The position numbers were made by a program, and so were the translations under genes. Positions 47,224-55,636 of a DNA stretch of 64,000 nucleotides are shown here, in pieces (the stretch's first letter is position 1; each line of letters begins with the position of its first letter). The notes beneath the pieces are model-generated. The model had not been told where the DNA came from. It searched no databases and saw only the letters and a program-made list of their open reading frames with translations. Where the stretch lies: positions 3,658,001-3,722,000 of the forward strand of contig NZ_CP087184.1 in assembly GCF_024749045.1 (NCBI RefSeq), in the 5' to 3' direction. This DNA is from Pseudomonas sp. B21-028. GTDB taxonomy: Bacteria > Pseudomonadota > Gammaproteobacteria > Pseudomonadales > Pseudomonadaceae.

Positions 47224-47479
47224 GACAATGATTACCTGAAAAGACCATAGAAAAAAATCTGCCTCGGACAGATAGCCGGTACGGCAAAATGCTTGCAGAA
47301 AGTTTGGAATACCATAATATGATATTCCATAGACCGAACGTTTCAGCCAAGTGCGCCCGGCAGGGAAAGCACAGCCATTCAGCCCTTGGCCCGGTCCTGC
47401 AAAGCCAGATGGACCTATAGCTCCCGATAAGCGGGCACACACAAGCCCGCTCAATAAACACAACAATGAGGGCGTGAAA
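47224..47479 (+). promoter_or_regulatory. Upstream region of the ABC operon
   Basis: The right part of a 369-base gap (47111-47479) that starts with a REP pair. The promoter region overlaps operator copy 3: TTGCAG (47293-47298) and TATGAT (47318-47323) are 19 bases apart. A stem AGCGGGC/GCCCGCT (47430-47451) lies in the leader before the binding-protein start. No gene is seen. Confidence 0.4.
47305..47329. promoter_or_regulatory. Operator copy 3
   Basis: A 25-base inverted repeat TGGAATACCATA-A-TATGATATTCCA (11 of 12 arm positions match). On the minus strand it reads ATATTATGGTATTCCA, 14 of 16 bases as in copies 1 and 2. It lies before the ABC transporter operon. Confidence 0.68.
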
Positions 47480-48505
47480 ATGGTGTTGAAGAAAAGTGCA
47501 GTTGCCGTTCTTTTTGCTGGCTTGCTAGGTGTCACCAGCCAAGGGGCGATGGCGGCTGAAAGCGTCAACTTCGTCAGCTGGGGTGGCACGACCCAGGATG
47601 CGCAGAAACAGGCCTGGGCCAACCCATTCAGCAAGAGCACCGGCATCACTGTCGTCCAGGATGGCCCGACCGACTACGGCAAACTCAAGGCCATGGTCGA
47701 AAGCGGTAACGTGCAGTGGGACGTGGTTGACGTCGAAGCTGACTTTGCCTTGCGCGCCGCCGCCGAAGGCCTGCTCGAACCCCTGGACTTCTCGGTCATC
47801 CAGCGCGACAAGATCGACCCGCGCTTCGTTTCCGAACACGGCGTAGGTTCCTTCTACTTCTCCTTCGTCCTCGGCTACAACGAAGGCAAGCTCGGCGCCG
47901 GTAAGCCGCAGGACTGGTCCGCGCTGTTCGACACCAAGACCTACCCCGGCAAACGCGCCCTGTACAAATGGCCGAGCCCTGGCGTGCTCGAACTGGCCCT
48001 GCTGGCCGACGGCGTGCCCCAGGACAAGCTCTATCCCCTGGACCTGGATCGCGCCTTCAAGAAACTCGACACCATCAAGAAAGACATCGTCTGGTGGGGC
48101 GGCGGCGCTCAGTCCCAGCAACTGCTCGCGTCCGGTGAAGCCAGCCTCGGCCAGTTCTGGAATGGCCGGATTTATGCACTGCAACAGGACGGCGCGCCGG
48201 TGGGCGTGAGCTGGAAACAGAACCTGGTCATGGCCGACATCCTGGTCGTGCCGAAGGGCTCGAAGAACAAGGCCGCCGCCATGAAGTTCCTGGCCAGCGC
48301 CAGCAGTGCCAAGGGCCAGGCCGACTTCTCCAACCTGACCGCTTATGCGCCGGTCAACGTTGATAGCGTCGCGCGCCTGGATTCGGTGCTCGCTCCCAAT
48401 CTGCCGACCGCCTACGCCAAGGATCAGATCACGCTCGATTTCGCGTACTGGGCCAAGAACGGTCAGGACATCGCGACACGGTGGAACGAATGGCTGGTCA
48501 AATGA
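47480..48505 (+). CDS. Polyamine-type ABC transporter substrate-binding protein
   Basis: 341 residues from the ATG at 47480, with a signal peptide ending at GAMAAESVNF. The sequence is PotD/PotF-like (VNFVSWGGTTQDAQKQAWANPF; WDVVDVEADFALRAAAEG). It delivers a cationic or organic small molecule to the permeases that follow. Its stop overlaps the next start (ATGA). Confidence 0.9.
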   Translation: MVLKKSAVAVLFAGLLGVTSQGAMAAESVNFVSWGGTTQDAQKQAWANPFSKSTGITVVQDGPTDYGKLKAMVESGNVQWDVVDVEADFALRAAAEGLLEPLDFSVIQRDKIDPRFVSEHGVGSFYFSFVLGYNEGKLGAGKPQDWSALFDTKTYPGKRALYKWPSPGVLELALLADGVPQDKLYPLDLDRAFKKLDTIKKDIVWWGGGAQSQQLLASGEASLGQFWNGRIYALQQDGAPVGVSWKQNLVMADILVVPKGSKNKAAAMKFLASASSAKGQADFSNLTAYAPVNVDSVARLDSVLAPNLPTAYAKDQITLDFAYWAKNGQDIATRWNEWLVK

Positions 48506-49428
48506 AAATGTCGGCAACGACAACCCGGCACACCGGGAGCGCCCCAGGCGCTGCCGGCGTGGCAACCGCCAAGGCCGCGACGACGCCGTCGCTGGCCCAA
48601 CGCTGGCGCGGGGCCGGTAACCTGGCGCCCGCCCTGCTGTTTCTTGGCCTGTTCTTCCTGGCACCGCTGATCGGCCTGCTGTTGCGTGGCGTGCTGGAGC
48701 CGGTGCCCGGGTTGGGCAACTACGAGCAACTGTTCGCCAACTCGGCCTATACCCGAGTGTTGCTCAATACCTTTTCGGTGGCCGGCCTGGTGACGTTGTT
48801 CAGCTTGCTGCTGGGCTTTCCCCTGGCCTGGGCCATCACCCTGGTACCCCGTGGCTGGGGTCGCTGGATCCTCAACATCGTGCTGCTGTCGATGTGGACC
48901 AGCCTGCTGGCCCGGACCTACTCCTGGCTCGTGTTATTGCAGGCTTCCGGGGTGATCAACAAGGCGCTGATGGCCCTGGGGATCATCGATCAGCCGCTGG
49001 AGATGGTGCACAACCTCACCGGCGTGGTGATCGGCATGAGCTACATCATGATCCCGTTCATCGTCCTGCCGTTGCAGGCGACTATGCAAGCCATCGACCC
49101 GATGATCCTGCAGGCCGGCTCCATCTGCGGTGCCAGTCCCTGGACCAACTTCTTCCGGGTGTTCCTGCCGCTGTGCCGGCCGGGGCTGTTTTCCGGTGGC
49201 CTGATGGTGTTCGTGATGTCCCTGGGTTACTACGTCACCCCGGCGTTGCTCGGTGGCGCGCAGAACATGATGCTGCCCGAGTTCATCATCCAGCAGGTGC
49301 AATCGTTCCTCAATTGGGGCCTGGCGAGCGCCGGTGCCGCGTTGCTGATCGTCATCACGCTGGTGCTGTTCTACTTCTACCTGAAGCTTCAGCCGGAATC
49401 CCCGGTTGGCGCCAGTAACGCGAGGTAA
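48502..49428 (+). CDS. ABC transporter permease (PotB-like)
   Basis: 308 residues from the ATG at 48502. The hydrophilic Ala/Thr-rich N-terminus is followed by six membrane helices and the EAA-like loop (QAGSICGASPWTNFFRVFLPL). It pairs with the next permease. Confidence 0.9.
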   Translation: MKMSATTTRHTGSAPGAAGVATAKAATTPSLAQRWRGAGNLAPALLFLGLFFLAPLIGLLLRGVLEPVPGLGNYEQLFANSAYTRVLLNTFSVAGLVTLFSLLLGFPLAWAITLVPRGWGRWILNIVLLSMWTSLLARTYSWLVLLQASGVINKALMALGIIDQPLEMVHNLTGVVIGMSYIMIPFIVLPLQATMQAIDPMILQAGSICGASPWTNFFRVFLPLCRPGLFSGGLMVFVMSLGYYVTPALLGGAQNMMLPEFIIQQVQSFLNWGLASAGAALLIVITLVLFYFYLKLQPESPVGASNAR

Positions 49429-49434
49429 ATCGTC

Positions 49435-50244
49435 ATGCTCCTGACTCCCAATGCCATGAGCCGGCGCATGCGCTTCGGTCTGTACTTCACGACCGGGTTG
49501 ATCGGGCTGTTCCTGCTGCTACCGATCGTATTCATCGTGCTGCTGTCGTTCGGCTCGTCCCAGTGGCTGGTCTTCCCGCCACCGGGCTGGACGCTCAAAT
49601 GGTACGGCCAGTTCTTTTCCAACCCCGACTGGATGAGCGCCGCGCTGGCCAGTCTCAAGGTTGCGGTGCTGACCACGATCTGCGCCGTAGCACTGGGCCT
49701 GCCGACCGCATTTGCCCTGGTGCGTGGTCGGTTTCCGGGGCGGGAAATGCTTTACGGCCTGTTCACCCTGCCGATGATCGTGCCGCTGGTGATCATCGCC
49801 GTGGCGGTGTATGCGCTGTTCCTCAAGCTTGGCTACACCGGCACGATGTTCGCGTTCGTGGTCAGCCACGTCATTGTCGCGTTACCGTTCACCATCATCT
49901 CGATCATCAACTCGTTGAAGCTGTTCGACCAGTCCATCGAAGACGCCGCCGTGATCTGCGGTGCCTCGCGGCTGCAAGCGGTGTTCAAGGTCACCTTCCC
50001 GGCCATCCGCCCGGGCATGATCGCCGGCGCCCTGTTCGCGTTCCTGGTGTCGTGGGACGAGGTGGTGCTGAGCGTGATGATGGCCAGCCCGACTCTGCAA
50101 ACCCTGCCCGTAAAGATGTGGACCACCCTGCGCCAGGACCTGACGCCTGTGATCGCCGTCGCTTCGACGCTGCTGATCGGCCTCTCGGTATTGGTGATGG
50201 TGATCGCCGCCGCCCTGCGCCGGCGCAATGAAATCAGCGCCTGA
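49435..50244 (+). CDS. ABC transporter permease (PotC-like)
   Basis: 269 residues with six membrane helices and the EAA loop EDAAVICGASRLQAVFKVTFPAI split across the conserved Gly. It starts seven bases after the previous gene and completes the membrane part of the importer. Confidence 0.9.
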   Translation: MLLTPNAMSRRMRFGLYFTTGLIGLFLLLPIVFIVLLSFGSSQWLVFPPPGWTLKWYGQFFSNPDWMSAALASLKVAVLTTICAVALGLPTAFALVRGRFPGREMLYGLFTLPMIVPLVIIAVAVYALFLKLGYTGTMFAFVVSHVIVALPFTIISIINSLKLFDQSIEDAAVICGASRLQAVFKVTFPAIRPGMIAGALFAFLVSWDEVVLSVMMASPTLQTLPVKMWTTLRQDLTPVIAVASTLLIGLSVLVMVIAAALRRRNEISA

Positions 50245-50261
50245 GCGCCTAGGAGAACCCG

Positions 50262-51413
50262 ATGAGTGCCGTCAAAGATCCCGCACAACAGAACAACAAA
50301 ACCCTGGTCAGCCTGCGCAACCTGAACAAACACTACGGCGACTTTGCCGCCGTCGACGACATCGCCCTGGAGATCCAGGACGGTGAGTTCCTGACGTTCC
50401 TCGGCTCCAGCGGCTCGGGCAAGAGCACCACGCTGTCGATGCTGGCCGGCTTCGAAACCCCCAGCAGCGGCGAGATCCTGGTGGACGGCAAATCCCTGGT
50501 CAACGTCCCGCCGCACAAGCGCGACATCGGCATGGTGTTCCAGCGCTACTCGCTGTTCCCGCACCTGTCGGTACGCGACAACATTGCCTTCCCCCTGGCG
50601 ATCCGCAAACTGGCGCCGGCCGAGCGTGACCGTCGGGTCGATGCCATGCTCAAGCTGGTGCAGCTGGAACAGTTTGCTCATCGCCGCCCTTCGCAACTCT
50701 CCGGCGGCCAGCAACAACGGGTCGCCATCGCCAGGGCGCTGGTCTATGAGCCACGCATCCTGCTGATGGACGAACCCCTTGGCGCCCTGGACAAGAAACT
50801 CCGCGAGGACCTGCAGGATGAACTGCGCCAGTTGCATCGGCGCCTGGGCATCACCATCGTCTACGTGACCCACGATCAGGAAGAAGCCATGCGCCTGTCC
50901 CAGCGCATCGCCATTTTCAGCCACGGCAAGATCGTCGGCCTGGGCACCGGCTACGACCTCTACCAGAACCCGCCGAATGCCTTTGTCGCGTCGTTCCTCG
51001 GCAACTCCAACTTCCTCAAGCTCAAGGCCCAGGGCAACGCGGTGGCGACCTTCGAAGGCCAGTCGCTGTCGATCCGCCTGACCGCCGGCCTGCACACCGA
51101 CCAGGATGTGTTGTTGATGGTCCGCCCGGAGAAGGCCCTGGCGCTGAGCACCGAACAGGCTGCTCAAGAGCCCCTGGCGGCGGGCTGGAATGAAGTCTCG
51201 GCCAAGGTCGTCGAAGTGCTGTTCCTCGGTGAAAGCCAGACCTGCAGCGTGGTGACGTCCGGCGGCACCGCCATGACCGTCAAGGCCCTCTCAGCCGCCG
51301 GCATGCCGCTCAAGGCCGGCGATCCGGTGCGTGTGCGCTGGGCCACCGCCGATGCCTGTGTCTACACCCAATGGGCCGAGAGCGACCTGAACAAAGCCGC
51401 CGGTGCTCATTGA
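50262..51413 (+). CDS. ABC transporter ATP-binding protein (PotA-like)
   Basis: 383 residues. Walker A is GSSGSGKSTT, the signature is LSGGQQQRVAIARAL, Walker B is ILLMDEP, and the H-loop is YVTHDQ. A C-terminal TOBE-like regulatory part follows. It energises the importer encoded just upstream. AGGAGAA precedes the ATG. Confidence 0.93.
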   Translation: MSAVKDPAQQNNKTLVSLRNLNKHYGDFAAVDDIALEIQDGEFLTFLGSSGSGKSTTLSMLAGFETPSSGEILVDGKSLVNVPPHKRDIGMVFQRYSLFPHLSVRDNIAFPLAIRKLAPAERDRRVDAMLKLVQLEQFAHRRPSQLSGGQQQRVAIARALVYEPRILLMDEPLGALDKKLREDLQDELRQLHRRLGITIVYVTHDQEEAMRLSQRIAIFSHGKIVGLGTGYDLYQNPPNAFVASFLGNSNFLKLKAQGNAVATFEGQSLSIRLTAGLHTDQDVLLMVRPEKALALSTEQAAQEPLAAGWNEVSAKVVEVLFLGESQTCSVVTSGGTAMTVKALSAAGMPLKAGDPVRVRWATADACVYTQWAESDLNKAAGAH

Positions 51414-51454
51414 TGAACACGGCGTCACTACCGCATACGTGCGAGGACTGCTAA

Positions 51455-51940
51455 ATGATTGATGCCAACGTTTACAAACAGGTCATGGGCTCGTTTCCGT
51501 CCGGCGTGACGGTCATCACCACCCTTGATGACGACGGCCAGATCGTCGGCCTCACCGCCAGCGCTTTCAGCTCGTTGTCGATGGACCCGGCCCTGGTGCT
51601 GTTCTGCCCCAACTACAGTTCCGATTCCTACCCGGTGCTGATCCGCAACAAGCGCTTCGCCATCCACCTGCTCTCCGGCGGGCAACAGAACGAAGCCTAT
51701 GCCTTCGCCCGCAAAGGCAAGGACAAAGCCCAGGGCATCGAATGGACTCTGAGTGAGCTGGGTAACCCGTTGCTGGGCAATGCCACCGCCATCATCGAAT
51801 GCGAACTGTGGCGTGAATACGAAGGCGGCGACCACGCCATCATGGTCGGCGCCGTGAAGAACCTGATCGTGCCGCAACACACCCAGGGCCCGCTGGTGTA
51901 TTGCCACGGAAAGATGGGTGCCCTGCCCGTCCTTGCCTGA
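51455..51940 (+). CDS. Flavin reductase family protein (copy 2)
   Basis: 161 residues, a close paralogue of the protein at 41415 (same VMGSFPSGVT start and ECELWREY block). It is 30 bases upstream of the luciferase-like monooxygenase and is its likely FMNH2 supplier. Having two copies in one cluster suggests a local duplication. Confidence 0.9.
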   Translation: MIDANVYKQVMGSFPSGVTVITTLDDDGQIVGLTASAFSSLSMDPALVLFCPNYSSDSYPVLIRNKRFAIHLLSGGQQNEAYAFARKGKDKAQGIEWTLSELGNPLLGNATAIIECELWREYEGGDHAIMVGAVKNLIVPQHTQGPLVYCHGKMGALPVLA

Positions 51941-51970
51941 ACCGATCGTCAATCATCAAGAGATAGCGCC

Positions 51971-53014
51971 ATGAAATTTTCCCTGTTCGTACACATGGAA
52001 CGCTGGGACGAAAGCGTCAGCCATCGCCAGTTGTTCGAAGACCTGACCGAACTGACCCTGATGGCCGAGGCCGGCGGCTTCAGCACCGTCTGGATCGGTG
52101 AACACCACGCCATGGAATACACCATCTCACCCAGCCCGATGCCACTGCTGGCTTATCTGGCAGCCAGGACCACCACCATTCACCTGGGCGCCGGCACCAT
52201 CATCGCGCCGTTCTGGCACCCGCTGCGGGCAGCCGGTGAATGCGCATTGCTGGACGTTATCAGCAACGGCCGCATGGAAGTCGGCCTGGCCCGTGGCGCT
52301 TACCAAGTGGAGTTCGACCGCATGGCCGGCGGCATGCCAGCGGCCTCCGGCGGCCAGGCCTTGCGAGAAATGGTTCCGGCGATACGGGCACTGTGGCAAG
52401 GCGACTACGCCCATGACGGCGACATCTGGAAATTCCCGACCTCCACCAGCGTGCCCAAGCCGATCCAGAAGCCGAACCCGCCCATGTGGATCGCGGCCCG
52501 CGACCCGGACTCGCACAACTTCGCCGTCGCCAACGGCTGTAACGTCATGGTGACGCCGTTGATGAAGGGTGACGAAGAAGTCCTCGACCTGAAGAACAAG
52601 TTCCAAAGCGCGTTGGACAACAACCCCGACGTACCGCGCCCGCAACTGATGGTGCTGCGCCACACCCACGTACATTCGGCCGACAACCCGGAAGGCTGGC
52701 AAGTCGGGGCCAAGGCCATCGCAAAGTTCTACCGCACCTTCGATGCCTGGTTCGGCAACAAGGAAACCCCGGTCAACGGCTTCCTGGCGCCAAGCCCGGA
52801 AGAAAAATTCGCCGGTCGCCCGGAGTTCGAACTGGAGAGCCTGCACAGGACGGCCATGATCGGTACCCCGGAAGAAATCATTCCGCGCATCAAGTACTAC
52901 CAGGAACTGGGCGTCGACGAGTTCAGCTTCTGGTGCGACAACAGCCTGCCTCATGCCGAAAAGAAAAGGTCCCTGGAGTTGTTCATCAAGCATGTGGTGC
53001 CGGCGTTTCGTTGA
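51971..53014 (+). CDS. LLM-class flavin-dependent monooxygenase
   Basis: 347 residues of the luciferase-like TIM-barrel family: MKFSLFVHMERW start, WIGEHHAMEY, GAGTIIAPFWHPLR, VGLARGAYQVEFDRM. It uses reduced FMN and oxygen. Two-component enzymes of this family open N-heterocycles, as TgnA does for trigonelline and RutA for uracil. With the dehydrogenases and hydrolase upstream it is the likely first catabolic step. The substrate is inferred only. Confidence 0.88.
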   Translation: MKFSLFVHMERWDESVSHRQLFEDLTELTLMAEAGGFSTVWIGEHHAMEYTISPSPMPLLAYLAARTTTIHLGAGTIIAPFWHPLRAAGECALLDVISNGRMEVGLARGAYQVEFDRMAGGMPAASGGQALREMVPAIRALWQGDYAHDGDIWKFPTSTSVPKPIQKPNPPMWIAARDPDSHNFAVANGCNVMVTPLMKGDEEVLDLKNKFQSALDNNPDVPRPQLMVLRHTHVHSADNPEGWQVGAKAIAKFYRTFDAWFGNKETPVNGFLAPSPEEKFAGRPEFELESLHRTAMIGTPEEIIPRIKYYQELGVDEFSFWCDNSLPHAEKKRSLELFIKHVVPAFR

Positions 53015-53032
53015 TCGTGCCGGCTAGTTAGA

Positions 53033-53133
53033 CCGCTATCGCGAGCAGGTTCGCTCCCACAAGGGATTCATGGTGAACACAGATCATGTGCACACCTGCA
53101 ACCCATGTGGGAGCGAGCCTGCTCGCGATGGCG
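53033..53133. repeat. REP inverted pair
   Basis: TATCGCGAGCAGGTTCGCTC on the left and GTGGGAGCGAGCCTGCTCGC on the right enclose about 40 bases. It lies between the monooxygenase stop and the terminator. Confidence 0.88.
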
Positions 53134-53154
53134 CCCTGAAGCAAAAGACAAAGC

Positions 53155-53190
53155 AAAAAAAAGCCCGGACTTGAAGGTCCGGGCTTTTTT
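53155..53190. terminator. Bidirectional rho-independent terminator
   Basis: The stem GCCCGGAC / GTCCGGGC with a six-base loop is flanked by an A run and a T run. It lies between the plus-strand catabolic cluster and the minus-strand siderophore receptor gene and can end both transcripts. Confidence 0.92.
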
Positions 53191-53201
53191 GTTTTCAAGG
53201 A

Positions 53202-55325
53202 TCAGAACGTCACGCTGGCACTCAGGCGCGCGGTACGTGGTTCCCCGACGGCGACCTGCAACTGGCTGCCGGTGGAGGACGGGTAGTACTGCTTGTCGAA
53301 CAGGTTGTCCACGTTCAGTTGCAGCGACGTATTGTGCCCGAAGACCGGCGACTCCCAGCGCAGGAAAGCATCGGCAACGGTGTAGCTGCTCAGCCAGAAA
53401 TCGTTGGCATTGTTGGCCGCACGCTCACCGACGTAGCGTGCGCCGGCACCGGCGTGCCAGGCGCCGAATTCGGCGGGTACGTTCAAGTGGTGCGACAGGT
53501 ACAGGCTGGCGGTGTGCTTGGGCGCGTCCGACAGGCGATGGCCCTCGTTCTTTGGATCATCCAGTATTTCCGTATGGGTGTAGGCGTAGGTGCCGATCAG
53601 GTCCCAGCGTTCGGCGAGACGTCCGGTGATGTCGAGTTCCAGGCCTTGGGAGCCGACCTTGCCGGCGGCTTCTGCAATGGTTTTCCCACCGACCACCGTG
53701 TTGGTTACCACATTCTTTTTTTCGATATCGAACAAGGCGAGATTGATATTCAGCCCAGGCAGAGGATCATATTTGGCACCGATTTCATAACTGCGCCCCT
53801 CCTCCGGCTTGAAAGTGCTGAGGTTGTCATCGACGGTATCGTTGGGCTTGAACGAACGGCTGTAATTCCCGTACAGGGACAAGGTTTCATCCGCCTTGTA
53901 GACCAGTCCAAGAAACGGAACAAAGGCATCGCCGTTATCGTCGCGAACAGGCACTCGCTTGATCATTCCCGTTTCACTGAACTGATCGTAATGCTGGTAG
54001 CGTCCGCCAAATACGAGAATCCACCGATCATCCAGGTGCCAGTTGTCCTTCAGGTAAACGGAGCTGGAAGTCAGTTTGTTACTCAGGTTGCTTTGCGCAG
54101 CATTTATCTTGCTTGGCTCTGCCAGGCCACCATAAACCGGCGCGGTGATATCGAACCCTCCTTGTGCAGTGCCACGGTAGGTCTTGCCACGGTATTGATC
54201 GGACACCTGATTATCGACACCGATCAGCAGATCATGGCGCTGACCGAACAGCTCCTGCTTACCCATGAAATCCCAACTGGCATAGCGGGTTTCGTCGTCG
54301 TAATGAGCACCATTGGCCTTTCGACTCAATAGATTTCCCGTCAGAGTGTCGGGCTGCGCAATCGAAAGACTGTAGCGGTCATTGTTCCAGCCATAAGTCA
54401 CCCGAGTCTTCCACGCCTCGCTCAGCTCATACTCGAAACGTGCCGTCGCCGTCTCACGAATCCCCACGCTCCTGGTCCAGCGCTCGTCGAGACGCTTGTC
54501 ATAATCGATATCCGCCGGATGCCCGTCGGTGAACACCGTCCCACGGTCAAACGGGTTGGAATATTCGTTGTACTCATAGCTCAGGTTCAACGAAGCCCGC
54601 TCTCCGGTCCAGGCCAGGGACGGCGCGACCAGGGTGCTCTCATTCACACCATAGTTGCGCCAGTAATCTTCATGACCACGCTCGGCAACCAACCGATACG
54701 CCAGCCCGGTATCGCCCAGCGGCCCGGTGGTGTCCACGGCCAGGGTGCCGCCGCCTTCGCTGTAGGCCGAGCCGCTCAGCGTGGTGCTTTGAGTGTATTC
54801 GGGCTTTTTGCTGATGATGTTGACCAGGCCGCCAGGCTCCAGCGCGCCATACAGCATCGAGGCCGGGCCCTTGAGCACTTCGACCCGTTCGGTGGTGGCA
54901 CTGAAGTTGTGTCCCAGGTTAGAACGCACGCCGTCGCGCAGGATCGAGCCATCGTCGTTGGTGCCGAAACCACGCTTGATCAGCGAGTCCCGCGAACCAC
55001 CCAGGGTATTGCCCTGGCTGACGCCGCTGACGAACTTCATCGCATCGCCCAGTGAGCGCACCTGATAATCGTCCAGGGTCTGCCGGGGCACCACATTGAT
55101 CGATTGCGCCTCTTCCTTGATCGGGACATCGCTTTTGCTCGCCGTGCTGGCTTGCGATGCCGTGTAGACCTCATCTTGAGTGACGCGACTGCCCTGGATG
55201 TCCGTGGTGGGCAGTTGGATTACATCCTGGGCCCACAGCGGGCTGGCGATGAAGCAGCAGGACAAAGTCGGCAATACACACTTGATGAAGACGTTGCGAT
55301 TCGCAGGAGGGGTGAAACGATTCAA
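53202..55325 (-). CDS. TonB-dependent siderophore receptor
   Basis: 707 residues if started at the TTG at 55325 (LNRFTPPANRNVFIK...), giving a signal peptide ending SPLWA. The longer open frame upstream translates a REP and is not real. The plug domain is clear (INVVPRQTLDDYQ, RDSLIKRGFG, VEVLKGPASMLYG, EPGGLVNIISKKP), followed by the barrel, ending in the typical C-terminal SASVTF. It imports a ferric siderophore with TonB. No ATG start is visible with a ribosome site, so the start is the weak point. No siderophore biosynthesis genes are adjacent. Confidence 0.88.
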   Translation of the reverse strand: MNRFTPPANRNVFIKCVLPTLSCCFIASPLWAQDVIQLPTTDIQGSRVTQDEVYTASQASTASKSDVPIKEEAQSINVVPRQTLDDYQVRSLGDAMKFVSGVSQGNTLGGSRDSLIKRGFGTNDDGSILRDGVRSNLGHNFSATTERVEVLKGPASMLYGALEPGGLVNIISKKPEYTQSTTLSGSAYSEGGGTLAVDTTGPLGDTGLAYRLVAERGHEDYWRNYGVNESTLVAPSLAWTGERASLNLSYEYNEYSNPFDRGTVFTDGHPADIDYDKRLDERWTRSVGIRETATARFEYELSEAWKTRVTYGWNNDRYSLSIAQPDTLTGNLLSRKANGAHYDDETRYASWDFMGKQELFGQRHDLLIGVDNQVSDQYRGKTYRGTAQGGFDITAPVYGGLAEPSKINAAQSNLSNKLTSSSVYLKDNWHLDDRWILVFGGRYQHYDQFSETGMIKRVPVRDDNGDAFVPFLGLVYKADETLSLYGNYSRSFKPNDTVDDNLSTFKPEEGRSYEIGAKYDPLPGLNINLALFDIEKKNVVTNTVVGGKTIAEAAGKVGSQGLELDITGRLAERWDLIGTYAYTHTEILDDPKNEGHRLSDAPKHTASLYLSHHLNVPAEFGAWHAGAGARYVGERAANNANDFWLSSYTVADAFLRWESPVFGHNTSLQLNVDNLFDKQYYPSSTGSQLQVAVGEPRTARLSASVTF

Positions 55326-55368
55326 GACGCGGCACTCACAGGGGATGTTAATGCGAGTGAATATACTT

Positions 55369-55383
55369 TGAGAATGATTCCCA
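55369..55383 (-). promoter_or_regulatory. Fur-like box of the siderophore receptor
   Basis: TGAGAATGATTCCCA matches the 7-1-7 Fur consensus TGATAATCATTATCA at 11 of 15 positions. It is about 45-60 bases upstream of the proposed receptor start, as expected for iron repression. Confidence 0.55.
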
Positions 55384-55421
55384 GTAAATGTTTTCCAGGA
55401 CCTTATTGCCGCGGCGAACCC

Positions 55422-55512
55422 CTGTGGGAGCGAGCCTGCTTGCGATAGCGGCGTATCAGTCACACCCTGTTTGGATGTGACGCCCTCATCGCGAGCAGGC
55501 TCGCTCCCACAG
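55422..55512. repeat. REP inverted pair
   Basis: CTGTGGGAGCGAGCCTGCTT on the left and GCGAGCAGGCTCGCTCCCAC on the right, the usual outward/inward pair, with an inner TCACA/TGTGA inverted repeat. Confidence 0.88.
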
Positions 55513-55636
55513 ATTCTCCGTACACCAAACAAACAAAGTGGCCAAAGTGATATCAAAACGCCCCAACGCACTAAAGCTTTGGCCCTAGCGGTCGAATGTA
55601 TTCCATTGAGAGATTATTTTGCCCAGGAGCTATGGC

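Larger units (their letters stand above)
55326..55636. other. Intergenic: Fur-like box and REP pair
   Basis: A 311-base gap. It holds the Fur-like box (55369-55383) near the receptor promoter and an inverted REP pair (55422-55512). The right end carries the ribosome site of the chemoreceptor. No further gene is seen. Confidence 0.7.

Noticed and set aside
55326..55571. N-terminal extension of the siderophore receptor frame
   Set aside because: The extra 82 codons translate a REP and the promoter region and lie before the signal peptide.
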